Positions 1-6,940 are shown, counted from the stretch's first letter. The stretch is 10,202 nt of DNA from an uncultured Collinsella sp. (GCA_900548935.1 URMR01000057.1:1-10202); one strand, 5' to 3'. Notes: generated by a model not told the origin, from the sequence alone. Made by a program: numbers and translations.

Positions 1-1665
1 ACGCCGGGCAACCACGGCTGGAGCTACGGCGCGGACAAGCTTCGCACGATGGCCGGCAATGGTGCCACCAGCACGCCTTTCGCCATGCTTTGCGCGAATG
101 CAACGTCTTCGAACGGCGTATGGAGCTCGAGCATCACCAAGACGCTCAACCGCACTTGGAAGGACGACGAGGACAGTTCCACGTTTAACTACAAGATTAA
201 GGTCGGCGTCGTCGGAGCCATGGATGAGACGCTGGGCTCCTCGCTGCGCGCGGACCTGATTGAGGGCACGTCGTTCTCGGGTGCGGCGGACGCCATCAAT
301 GCCGAGGCCAAGCGACTGCGCGAGGATGAGGACTGCAACGTTGTCGTTTGTATCGCACATACGCTCAACGCCAGGGCCTTTGCCGCACAGCTCGACGGCG
401 TCGATGCCCTGATCGCAGGCCACGAGCACATCAACTTAAATGAGAACGTGACGGGGGCCGATGGCAAGCCGGTCCGCGTCGTCGAGGCGGGCAGCGCCTT
501 TGCCGAGGTTGGTCTGCTTTCCATCCCCTATGAGTACGACACCAAGGGTACCGAAACCACCAACGACGACATAGTGACGGTCTCCGCAGGCGGCAGCGCT
601 GAGACGCTCTACGCCGCCAAGGACGTCGACGACCTTTTGGCAGACCCTAACAACCAGAACATCCTTGATGAGGTCCGCAACAACAAAATCAAGCCACTCG
701 ACGACGCCTTTGAAATCGAATCGAACAAGGTACTCGGCACATCCACCGCCAACTATTTCTATGGCGAGGACGCGGCGGGCACACATGGCTGGGAGATGGT
801 GCGCACCACCGATTTCCGCCCCAGCAAGGAGGGCGACACTACTAAAGCCCAGACCATCGGACATGTGATCTGCGGTTCCTATCTTAATTTGACGGGCGCG
901 GACCTTGCCATCGAAAACGCGGGCGGCATCCGCGGCGGCATCGCGGCGGGAGACGTAACCGTCGGCAACGTCATCGCCATCTCGCCCTACGGCAACACCT
1001 TGGAGACCTGGACCATAACCGGCGCGGACTTCCTCGCAGCGCTTGAGCACTCGTTGGAAATTAGCGACAAATGCAATGACAGCTACGAACTTCAGCAAGC
1101 CTACGTCGCAGCCGGCCACACCGAGCAGGAAGCCCAGGACATGTACAAGTGGCCCAACGACTCCGGCAGCGTTCTTTCCTTTGGCGGCATCAACGTAACA
1201 ATCGACTGGACGCAGTCTGAAGGCAAGCGCATCGTGAGTGCCACGCTCACCAAAGACGGCAGCACGCTCGACCCCGCCAAGACCTATACCGTCGCCACCA
1301 ACAACTACATTATCACCAACACGACCGACTTCCCCACCTTCGCAAACGCCACCAAGCACACCGAGTGGGGCACCTGCGAGTCAGCGCTGAGGGCACTGAT
1401 TGGTCAGAATGGCTGGGAGAACAAGATGGCCGGACTCGCCGGCACCATCAGCTTCGGCTCCGCAGCCGTGGATCCCACGCCCACACCGGCCCCGACGCCT
1501 AAGCCCTCGCCTAAGACGGACACGACGACCACGAAGGTCATCACCAAGAAGACGACCGGTAAGCTCGCCGCAACGGGAGACCGCACGTTGGCCGTGGTCG
1601 GCGCATGCCTCATCGGCGGCATCGTCATCATCATTCTCGGAATTATCTGGAAGCGTCGCCGCTAA
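1..1665 (+). CDS. Cell-wall-anchored 5'-nucleotidase / metallophosphatase family protein, 5' end missing
   Basis: The frame is open from base 1, so the gene begins upstream and 554 residues are visible. The family (UshA/CD73-like) removes phosphate from nucleotides outside the cell: an N-terminal metallophosphatase domain followed by a C-terminal substrate-binding domain. Visible motifs, numbered from base 1, are GNH (3-5), IAH (His120) and GHEH (140-143) from the metal site, then NAGGIR (306-311) and SPYGNT (328-333) from the nucleotide-binding domain. A Pro/Thr-rich spacer (about 490-520) leads to LAATG (522-526), a hydrophobic segment (529-550) and a KRRR tail. This is a sortase signal, and its LAxTG form fits class E sortases of high-GC Gram-positives. 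The usual GNHEFD reads GNHGWS, so the catalytic-dyad Asp is Ser. The final Phe/GGDG-type substrate motif is also weak. Family membership is secure; nucleotidase activity is not. Confidence 0.87.
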   Translation, partial: TPGNHGWSYGADKLRTMAGNGATSTPFAMLCANATSSNGVWSSSITKTLNRTWKDDEDSSTFNYKIKVGVVGAMDETLGSSLRADLIEGTSFSGAADAINAEAKRLREDEDCNVVVCIAHTLNARAFAAQLDGVDALIAGHEHINLNENVTGADGKPVRVVEAGSAFAEVGLLSIPYEYDTKGTETTNDDIVTVSAGGSAETLYAAKDVDDLLADPNNQNILDEVRNNKIKPLDDAFEIESNKVLGTSTANYFYGEDAAGTHGWEMVRTTDFRPSKEGDTTKAQTIGHVICGSYLNLTGADLAIENAGGIRGGIAAGDVTVGNVIAISPYGNTLETWTITGADFLAALEHSLEISDKCNDSYELQQAYVAAGHTEQEAQDMYKWPNDSGSVLSFGGINVTIDWTQSEGKRIVSATLTKDGSTLDPAKTYTVATNNYIITNTTDFPTFANATKHTEWGTCESALRALIGQNGWENKMAGLAGTISFGSAAVDPTPTPAPTPKPSPKTDTTTTKVITKKTTGKLAATGDRTLAVVGACLIGGIVIIILGIIWKRRR

Positions 1666-1716
1666 GCTACACCGCCGGGCCTTGCAGCCCCGCCGCGTAA
1701 ACCTTATATCGAGCAC

Positions 1717-1751
1717 AGAAGCCCGTCCGAATTTGATCGGACGGGCTTCTT
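1717..1751 (+). terminator. Rho-independent-type terminator after the nucleotidase gene
   Basis: A perfect 14-bp stem (arms 1717-1730 and 1737-1750, left arm AGAAGCCCGTCCGA) closes a 6-nt loop. The 3' arm ends in TTCTT but no long T-run follows, so termination may be partial. It lies about 50 bases after the nucleotidase stop codon and before the mscS ribosome binding site. Confidence 0.75.
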
Positions 1752-1793
1752 GGTGGGTATCATGGTTGGACGATCATTAGGAGGTTTCCCTAC

Positions 1794-2561
1794 ATGGAAT
1801 TGTTTGAGCCAATTCTTCATTTCTTTGCACAACGATGGGTCCACAACATCATCTGGGCCGTCATCTTGGCGATAGGCACCGCCGTCGCCGCCAAGGTCGT
1901 ATCCAAGACCCTGAACCATCTGCTTAACCGAGACGATAACCCGCTTCCGGCATCGAGTATCTTCATCAACATCGCGCGCGCCATCATCTGGATGATTGGC
2001 GGTAGCTTTATCCTCGACAATTGCTTTGGCATTAACGCAAACGCCCTCGTCGCCGCTCTTGGCGTCGGCGGCATCGCCATCTCGCTCGGCTTTCAGGACA
2101 CGCTGTCAAACCTTATCGGTGGCATGCAGGTGACCTTTATGGGCATCATCAAGCCCGGCGACAATATCGAGGTCGGCGGCGTGTCGGGCGTGGTCCAAGA
2201 CATCACCTGGCGCCATACGACCATCGAGGACGCCTGCGGGCAAACCATCATCGTCCCCAACTCCAACATCTCCAAGAACACGCTCGTGCATTTGATGCCC
2301 TTTGGGCGCGTTGCCGTGCCCGTCGCGGTCAAGGACACGTCCAAGTGGGCTTCACTGGACGCGCTGGCAGATGAACTCACCGACGCCACCAAGGCCGCCG
2401 TGCTTCCCATCTCGAGCTTTGACAAGGAGCCGTATGTGCTCTTTAGCGAGATCGGCGACTTTGGCATCAAGGGCAAGATCATCTTTATCGTCAGTGACGA
2501 CAGCACCACCTTTACGGCAGCCGACGCCTGCATCCGCGCCATCGCCCCCATCATCGCCTAA
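1794..2561 (+). CDS. Small-conductance mechanosensitive channel, MscS family
   Basis: 255 residues, close to the length of the minimal MscS core. Such channels open under membrane tension to release solutes during hypo-osmotic shock. Hydrophobic segments lie at about 18-37 (TM1), 58-77 (TM2) and 83-115 (TM3). TM3 is the Gly/Ala-rich pore helix, including ALGVGGIAISLGFQD and then NLIGG. The cytoplasmic beta domain follows with KPGDNIEVGG (120-129) and the conserved IIVPNSNISKN stretch (152-162). The start is supported by AGGAGG at 1779-1784, 9 bases before ATG. It is the first gene after a strong terminator, so it probably has its own promoter, but no convincing one is visible. The TAA stop (2559-2561) shares its last base with the first base of a 39-bp hairpin repeat. 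Confidence 0.92.
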   Translation: MELFEPILHFFAQRWVHNIIWAVILAIGTAVAAKVVSKTLNHLLNRDDNPLPASSIFINIARAIIWMIGGSFILDNCFGINANALVAALGVGGIAISLGFQDTLSNLIGGMQVTFMGIIKPGDNIEVGGVSGVVQDITWRHTTIEDACGQTIIVPNSNISKNTLVHLMPFGRVAVPVAVKDTSKWASLDALADELTDATKAAVLPISSFDKEPYVLFSEIGDFGIKGKIIFIVSDDSTTFTAADACIRAIAPIIA

Positions 2562-2599
2562 AACCACCACAAAAGGGACAGGCACCTTTGTGGTGGTTT
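2561..2599. repeat. 39-bp hairpin repeat, copy 1 (REP-like)
   Basis: The inverted arms AAACCACCACAAA (2561-2573) and TTTGTGGTGGTTT (2587-2599) are perfect over 13 bp and flank AGGGACAGGCACC. A second copy at 5439-5477 differs at one position (base 14 of the unit, A here, G there). The element starts on the last base of the mscS stop codon and may fold as a terminator-like hairpin in the mscS transcript. The motif type is familiar as a dispersed intergenic repeat in Coriobacteria, by recall only. Confidence 0.85.
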
Positions 2600-2615
2600 C
2601 GCATCGTGGTACCAT
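2588..2615 (+). promoter_or_regulatory. Possible extended -10 promoter for the BMP-fusion gene
   Basis: TGGTACCAT at 2607-2615 fits an extended -10 (TG, one base, TACCAT). TTGTGG at 2588-2593, inside the right arm of the hairpin repeat, would be a poor -35 with a 16-base spacer. Transcription would begin near 2622, giving a leader of about 34 bases before ATG at 2656. The assignment is by consensus only. Confidence 0.35.
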
Positions 2616-2655
2616 GGTTCATATCGTTGTTTAAACGACTAAGGGAGTAGACACC

Positions 2656-4572
2656 ATGGAAGAGGCCTATCGTCAAGCACGCAAGCGCGGCGAGCAGGGA
2701 CGCCGTCGCGCCATCAGCCAAAGCGAGCACCCGTACCTTACGGATCTCGACGGCCTCGTTTCCCAACTCCCCTTAGGCCAGCGAGAGAGCGTCGGCCTGA
2801 GGGACATTCCGCTCGAAATGGTCGTCGGCACGGTTACCAAGGGCCGTCAGTCCGCCTTTTCGTGCAACTTTATGCCCCTGCTGCCGTTTAGCACCGAATT
2901 CGCCCGCAAGTGGTCCAACCTCTACGACATTCAGGTAACCGAGGGCTATCGCGACCCCATCATCGTCACCGAGTTCATGCATCGGTTCTACGTCCAGGAG
3001 GGCAACAAGCGCGTCAGCGTCCTCAAATTCCTGGACGCCCCGACGGTTTCGGCCAAGGTCACCCGTCTCTACCCCGGCAAATGGGATTCCGTCGAAAGCC
3101 GCCTGTACGGTGAATTCTGCGCGTTTTGGCGCGTCTGCCCCCTATACGAGATCGAGTTCTCGCGTGAGGGAAGCTACGAAACGCTCGCCAAGATGCTCGG
3201 TCAGAACCTTATCGAAAAATGGCCGCAGAAAAAGGTCGACTACCTGCGCCACACCTTCCTGCTCTTTAAGCGCGCCTACCTTCGCGCAGGCGGCGACCAC
3301 CTGGACATTACGCCTGCCGACGCCATGCTCGTGTACCTCAATGTGTACAACCAGGACCGCCTGCTGGATACGCCAACGGATATCGTCGTAAACCGCCTGT
3401 GCAAGATTTGGCGCGAGTTGGTCATTGCCGGCAAAAATGATGAGGAGAAGGTCGATCTTGTCGAGGCACCGAGCGTCGATGAGGAAGAGTCACCCTCCAA
3501 GTCCACCTCCGGCGTGCTCAACTTCTTTATGGGCAAGACCGTTTATTCGGCGGCCAACCCTCTGCGCATCGCCTTTATCCATGAATTCCCCTGTGCATCT
3601 TCGAGCTGGGACAGCCTGCACGACCAAGGGCGCCAGTATCTCGACGAGCACTTTGGTGGCATCGTGCGCACCGAGGCGTTCGAGGACCGCCACGATCCGG
3701 ACGCGTTCTACGCCGCCGTGGAAACCGCCGTCAAGCACGGGGCGAAGGCCATCTTCTCGACTTCACACCGCCTGATGGAATATACGCTCAGGGCCGCCGT
3801 CGAGTATCCCCAGGTGCGATTCCTCAACTGCTCCATCGGCCTTCCCCACCAAAGCGTGCGTTCGTACTTTGGCAAGATGTACGAGGCCAAGTTCCTGCTG
3901 GGCGCCCTTGCCGCCAGCATGGCGGACAACCATCGCATTGGTTACCACGCATCGGTCTTCGCCTCGGGCGCACTCAGCGAAATCAACGCCTTTGCGATTG
4001 GCGCCTCGTTGCTCGATCCCCGCGCGCAGGTAATCCTCACCTGGGGCGATGTGCCCGCCGGCGGTCTTGCCGAAGCCATGTGCCGCGAAGGCGTGAGTGT
4101 TATGACCGGCGCTGACATGTCCAAGTCGCTCGAAGACCCCACGGCCTACGGACTCCACCGCCTGGTCGATGGCAAAGTCACCGGCATCGCCATGCCGGTA
4201 TGGAACTGGGGCCGATACTACGAGCTTATCGTGCGCAGCCTGCTGCATGGCACCTGGGATGAGACCAGTGACGACAGCCAGGTTCGCGCCGTCAATTACT
4301 GGTATGGCATGAGCTCGGGCGTCATCGACATTCGCTACGCTCCGGGCCTGCCCTATCAGACGCGCAAGCTCGTTCAGCTGCTCCGCAATGGCATCGTCGA
4401 GGGTTCCATCAATCCATTTGGCGGTGAGCTCCATAGCCAAGACGGCGTGGTGCAGATCGAGGGTTTTCCCCCACTGCCGAGCACACAAATCGTCGAAATG
4501 GACTGGCTGGCCGACAACGTGGTGGGCACCATTCCGCAGCCCAACGATGAGCCGAAAGTCCACGCCCTATGA
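2656..4572 (+). CDS. ParB/sulfiredoxin-like plus BMP (Med/PnrA-type) ligand-binding fusion protein
   Basis: 638 residues with no signal peptide or lipobox, so probably cytoplasmic, unlike ordinary BMP lipoproteins that feed nucleoside ABC transporters. Residues about 48-140 look like a ParB/Srx-type fold, with LRDIPLEMVVGT (48-59), DPIIV (100-104) and the EGNKRVSVLK box (115-124), which resembles the EGxRR box of ParB proteins. Residues 140-260 are helical and aromatic-rich, and an acidic Ser-rich linker spans 262-288. A BMP domain runs from about 303 to 600, with LRIAFIHE (303-310), the YFGKMYEAKFLLGALAA region (404-420) and HRIGYHA (426-432). The start is supported by AAGGGAG (2640-2646) upstream of ATG. 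Its TGA overlaps the ATG of the next gene (ATGA), so the two are probably translated together. Function is unknown; sensing of a nucleoside-like ligand is inference. The BMP assignment is firm, the ParB-like one moderate. Confidence 0.8.
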   Translation: MEEAYRQARKRGEQGRRRAISQSEHPYLTDLDGLVSQLPLGQRESVGLRDIPLEMVVGTVTKGRQSAFSCNFMPLLPFSTEFARKWSNLYDIQVTEGYRDPIIVTEFMHRFYVQEGNKRVSVLKFLDAPTVSAKVTRLYPGKWDSVESRLYGEFCAFWRVCPLYEIEFSREGSYETLAKMLGQNLIEKWPQKKVDYLRHTFLLFKRAYLRAGGDHLDITPADAMLVYLNVYNQDRLLDTPTDIVVNRLCKIWRELVIAGKNDEEKVDLVEAPSVDEEESPSKSTSGVLNFFMGKTVYSAANPLRIAFIHEFPCASSSWDSLHDQGRQYLDEHFGGIVRTEAFEDRHDPDAFYAAVETAVKHGAKAIFSTSHRLMEYTLRAAVEYPQVRFLNCSIGLPHQSVRSYFGKMYEAKFLLGALAASMADNHRIGYHASVFASGALSEINAFAIGASLLDPRAQVILTWGDVPAGGLAEAMCREGVSVMTGADMSKSLEDPTAYGLHRLVDGKVTGIAMPVWNWGRYYELIVRSLLHGTWDETSDDSQVRAVNYWYGMSSGVIDIRYAPGLPYQTRKLVQLLRNGIVEGSINPFGGELHSQDGVVQIEGFPPLPSTQIVEMDWLADNVVGTIPQPNDEPKVHAL

Positions 4573-5279
4573 AGATCCTTGCCGTAGCCGATACCGAAGA
4601 ACGATGCCTTTGGGAATGCTTTCACAAGGAACGCTTTGAGGGTGTCGACCTGATTTTGTCCGCTGGCGACCTGGACCCCGACTATCTTGAGTTTTTGGTC
4701 ACCGTCATCAACAAACCGCTCATCTACGTGCGCGGCAATCACGATGACCGCTATGCACGTCATGCACCGGGCGGCTGTATCTGCGTCGAAGACACCGTGT
4801 ACGTGTATCGCGGCGTCCGCATTGCGGGGCTTGGCGGCTCCATGCGCTACCGAGATGGCGTCAACATGTACACCGAGCGCGAGATGACCAAGCGCATGCG
4901 CAAGCTCTCCCGCAAAGTGAGGATGGTCGGCGGCTGCGACATCTTGCTCACTCACGCGCCCGCCGCCGGCGTGGGCGATCTGGATGATCTGCCACATCGA
5001 GGATTCGAATGCTTTAACACGGCGCTTGAGTCCTGGGGGGCCGACTACATGGTGCACGGGCATGTGCACCAATGCTATGGCCACGATTTTCAACGTGAGC
5101 GTCGGCATGCATGCGGAGCAACAATCATCAACGCCAGCGGCTATACGCAGTTTGAGCTGGACGAGGCGCGCTACCCCATCCGTGGCTGGCAGGCAGCTTG
5201 GCTCAATTCGCAAACCATGCGCCGCGAGCTCAAGCGCCACGAGGCCATCGAGTCCTCAACCGCCAGAACCCCCTGGTAA
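4569..5279 (+). CDS. Metallophosphoesterase (calcineurin-like, YfcE/MJ0936-type)
   Basis: 236 residues, typical of stand-alone bacterial phosphoesterases that hydrolyse phosphomono- or diesters at a two-metal site in the cytoplasm. Motifs in order: VADTE (6-10) where DxH is expected, GD (33-34), GNHDD (56-60), THAP (128-131) and HGHVH (163-167). All metal-site motifs are present except that the first His is Glu10; Glu can bind metal, so activity is possible but metal choice may differ. No signal peptide is seen. The ATG lies in an ATGA overlap with the BMP-fusion stop, and no separate strong ribosome binding site is seen, which points to translational coupling and shared function. The substrate cannot be read from sequence. 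Beyond its TAA lie an imperfect long hairpin and a repeat, with no further + strand gene. Confidence 0.88.
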   Translation: MKILAVADTEERCLWECFHKERFEGVDLILSAGDLDPDYLEFLVTVINKPLIYVRGNHDDRYARHAPGGCICVEDTVYVYRGVRIAGLGGSMRYRDGVNMYTEREMTKRMRKLSRKVRMVGGCDILLTHAPAAGVGDLDDLPHRGFECFNTALESWGADYMVHGHVHQCYGHDFQRERRHACGATIINASGYTQFELDEARYPIRGWQAAWLNSQTMRRELKRHEAIESSTARTPW

Positions 5280-5302
5280 CCACCTTTAAGGCTTGACGCT
5301 GC

Positions 5303-5402
5303 GCCGGCCCCAAGCACCCCATCTCGCCCCTCAAGCCGTCGCTCGCGTACCAAAGTACGCGTCGCTCCTCTTTCGGGGCGACCTGGGGCACTTGGAACCG
5401 GC
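5303..5402. repeat. Imperfect ~100-nt long inverted repeat in the convergent gap
   Basis: Arms 5303-5330 and 5375-5402 match over 28 positions with 22 identities when one is reverse-complemented; both begin with GCCGG and end with TCGCCCC in that orientation. At the centre is a perfect small hairpin, GCGTAC (5345-5350) and GTACGC (5355-5360), around CAAA. GTCGCTC occurs on both sides of this inner hairpin (5338-5344 and 5361-5367). No protein is credible here. It resembles a dispersed intergenic element or a folded RNA end. Confidence 0.6.
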
Positions 5403-5438
5403 TCGCTGCGATGCCATAACATTGACGCCAAAGTGCCG

Positions 5439-5477
5439 AAACCACCACAAAGGGGACAGGCACCTTTGTGGTGGTTT
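5439..5477. repeat. 39-bp hairpin repeat, copy 2 (REP-like)
   Basis: Same element as at 2561-2599, in the same orientation, with one difference at unit position 14 (G). That change extends the perfect stem to 15 bp: AAACCACCACAAAGG (5439-5453) pairs with CCTTTGTGGTGGTTT (5463-5477) around the loop GGACAGGCA. It lies downstream of the metallophosphoesterase gene and upstream of the bidirectional terminator. Confidence 0.88.
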
Positions 5478-5491
5478 TGGCCCGAGATAGC

Positions 5492-5531
5492 AAGAAACCC
5501 GGTCCTGCACGAGGCAGAACCGGGTTTCTTT
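5492..5531 (-). terminator. Terminator of the rpmG-rplA operon, probably bidirectional
   Basis: A 12-bp perfect stem, AAGAAACCCGGT (5492-5503) with ACCGGGTTTCTT (5519-5530), has an inner CTGC/GCAG pairing (5505-5508, 5514-5517). It sits just past the rplA stop on the minus strand. The A/T-rich ends of the arms give a short T-rich end on either strand, so it can also stop transcripts arriving from the + strand genes. Confidence 0.8.
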
Positions 5532-5566
5532 AGCAATGCTTGCTTTGCTCAGGCAGTAACTGTTAG

Positions 5567-6274
5567 TTACTCAGCCAGGAAGTCACGCTGGACAGCGGGA
5601 TCGACCTTGACGCCAGGACCCATGGTGGAAGACACGGAGATGGACTTGACGTACTTGCCCTTAGCAGAAGAGGGCTTGACGCGCAGGATCTCGGTGTACA
5701 GGGCAGCGTAGTTCTCGACGAGCTGCTGCTCAGAGAAGGACTTCTTGCCCAGGGGCACGTGGCAGATGCCGTAGCGGTCGGCACGATACTCAACGCGGCC
5801 AGCCTTGAGCTCGGAGACCATCTTGGCGACGTCCATGGTCACGGTGCCGAGCTTGGGGTTCGGCATGAGGCCACGGGGACCAAGGATCTTACCGATGCGG
5901 CCAACCTTGGCCATCATGTTCGGCGTAGCGATAGCGGCGTCGAAATTGATCTCGCCCTTCTGGATCTGGGCGACGAGCTCGTCGGAACCGATGATGTCGG
6001 CGCCGGCAGCCTCGGCCTCGCGAGCCTTCTCACCCTCGGCGAAGACGGCAACACGAACGGTCTTGCCGGTGCCGTGGGGCAGGGAGATGGAACCACGGAT
6101 GTTCTGGTCAGCCTTACGAGTATCGATGCCCAGACGGAAGTGGGCCTCGACAGTCTCGTCGAACTTGGCGGTGTCGAGCTCCTTGATGAGCTTGGCAGCC
6201 TGAAGGGGGGTGTAGAGCGTGGCGCGGTCGATCTTCTCGGCAGCGGCGTTATAGCTCTTACCATGCTTAGCCAT
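5567..6274 (-). CDS. rplA: Large ribosomal subunit protein uL1
   Basis: 235 residues, the usual length for bacterial L1. L1 forms the mobile stalk of the 50S subunit, binds 23S rRNA near the E site, and in many bacteria also represses its own operon by binding its mRNA. The signature KILGPRGLMPNPK is at residues 129-141 and the N-terminus MAKHGKSY is typical. An upstream in-frame ATG at 6280 lies only 2 bases from AGGAGG (6283-6288), while the ATG at 6274 has 8 bases of spacing and gives the conserved N-terminus, so 6274 is chosen. It is the last gene of the operon. rplJ and rplL, which often follow, are absent here; a terminator comes next. Confidence 0.97.
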   Translation of the reverse strand: MAKHGKSYNAAAEKIDRATLYTPLQAAKLIKELDTAKFDETVEAHFRLGIDTRKADQNIRGSISLPHGTGKTVRVAVFAEGEKAREAEAAGADIIGSDELVAQIQKGEINFDAAIATPNMMAKVGRIGKILGPRGLMPNPKLGTVTMDVAKMVSELKAGRVEYRADRYGICHVPLGKKSFSEQQLVENYAALYTEILRVKPSSAKGKYVKSISVSSTMGPGVKVDPAVQRDFLAE

Positions 6275-6324
6275 GTGCATTACCTCCTGTGGTTAAACGG
6301 GCGTGAGCCCTCCCACATCGTATC

Positions 6325-6373
6325 GTGTGCCCTATTGCACACATTTAACGGGCACCCCGGTCGGAGCACCCGT
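6325..6373 (-). promoter_or_regulatory. Two hairpins in the rplK-rplA intergenic leader
   Basis: Reading the minus strand, 6373-6348 can fold as an 8-bp stem (ACGGGTGC with GTGCCCGT, two G-U pairs in RNA). 6342-6325 then folds as a 6-bp stem (GTGTGC with GCACAC). They fill most of the 117-base gap between rplK and rplA. L1 or another factor could act here, but no L1 site is proven. Confidence 0.4.
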
Positions 6374-6391
6374 CGTTACCATAAGAAATCG

Positions 6392-6820
6392 CTACTCAGC
6401 GATGGTGACGCCCATGGAGCGGGCGGTACCGGCGATGATCTTCTTGGCGGCGTCAATGTCGTTGGCATTGAGGTCCGGCATCTTGATCTCGGCGATCTTG
6501 GTGAGCTGCTCCTGGGAGAGCTGACCAACCTTGTCGGCCTGCGGCTTAGCGGAACCAGACTTGAGGTTCAGCTCCTTCTTGATGAGGTGAGCCGCCGGCG
6601 GGGTCTTGGTGATGAAGGAGAAGGACTTGTCCTCGTAGACAGAGATCTCAACGGGGATGATGTCGCCCTTCTTGTCCTGCGTCTCGGCGTTAAAGGCCTG
6701 GCAGAACTGCATGATGTTCACGCCAGCAGCGCCCAGGGCGGGGCCGACGGGAGGAGCGGGGTTAGCTGCACCAGCAGGAATCTGGAGCTTAATGACGTTG
6801 GCAACCTTCTTCTCAGCCAT
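6392..6820 (-). CDS. rplK: Large ribosomal subunit protein uL11
   Basis: 142 residues, normal for L11, which sits at the base of the ribosomal stalk, binds the GTPase-associated 23S rRNA region and is needed for RelA-type stringent response and thiostrepton binding. The proline-rich N-terminal segment PAPPVGPALGAAGVNIMQFC (21-40) and the C-terminal RNA-binding signature with DLNANDIDAAKKIIAGTA (116-133) are both intact. The ATG at 6820 is preferred over one at 6826, because AGGA (6827-6830) lies 6 bases from the former and touches the latter. About 120 bases separate it from nusG upstream, with no convincing promoter, so it is probably transcribed with secE-nusG. Confidence 0.97.
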   Translation of the reverse strand: MAEKKVANVIKLQIPAGAANPAPPVGPALGAAGVNIMQFCQAFNAETQDKKGDIIPVEISVYEDKSFSFITKTPPAAHLIKKELNLKSGSAKPQADKVGQLSQEQLTKIAEIKMPDLNANDIDAAKKIIAGTARSMGVTIAE

Positions 6821-6940
6821 GGTCATTCCTTTCGAATCACGAGTGTGAAGTACTTGCTATATCGTAAGCACGCACGTGTTAGAAGCACTCCTGAGATGAG
6901 CAGTCACAGAAGAAGCACGCTCGCGCGAACGGACGAAAAC

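Noticed and set aside
436..1359. 307-codon open frame on the - strand opposite the nucleotidase gene
   Set aside because: No ribosome binding site or family resemblance, and it lies fully inside a gene with clear conserved motifs.
1733..1763. TTGATC and TATCAT as a promoter for mscS
   Set aside because: The -35 is weak, lies inside the terminator stem, and the spacer is 19 bases. Not enough to call.
5171..5536. 121-codon open frame on the - strand across the convergent gap
   Set aside because: It runs through the long hairpin, the 39-bp repeat and the terminator, and has no recognisable domain.
6275..6280. Longer start for rplA at 6280
   Set aside because: Only 2 bases from AGGAGG, and it would add Met-His ahead of the conserved MAKHGK start.
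6831..6940. Possible promoter for rplK in the nusG-rplK gap
   Set aside because: TACGAT could be a -10, but nothing near the right distance resembles a -35. Cotranscription from the rpmG promoter explains the gene.
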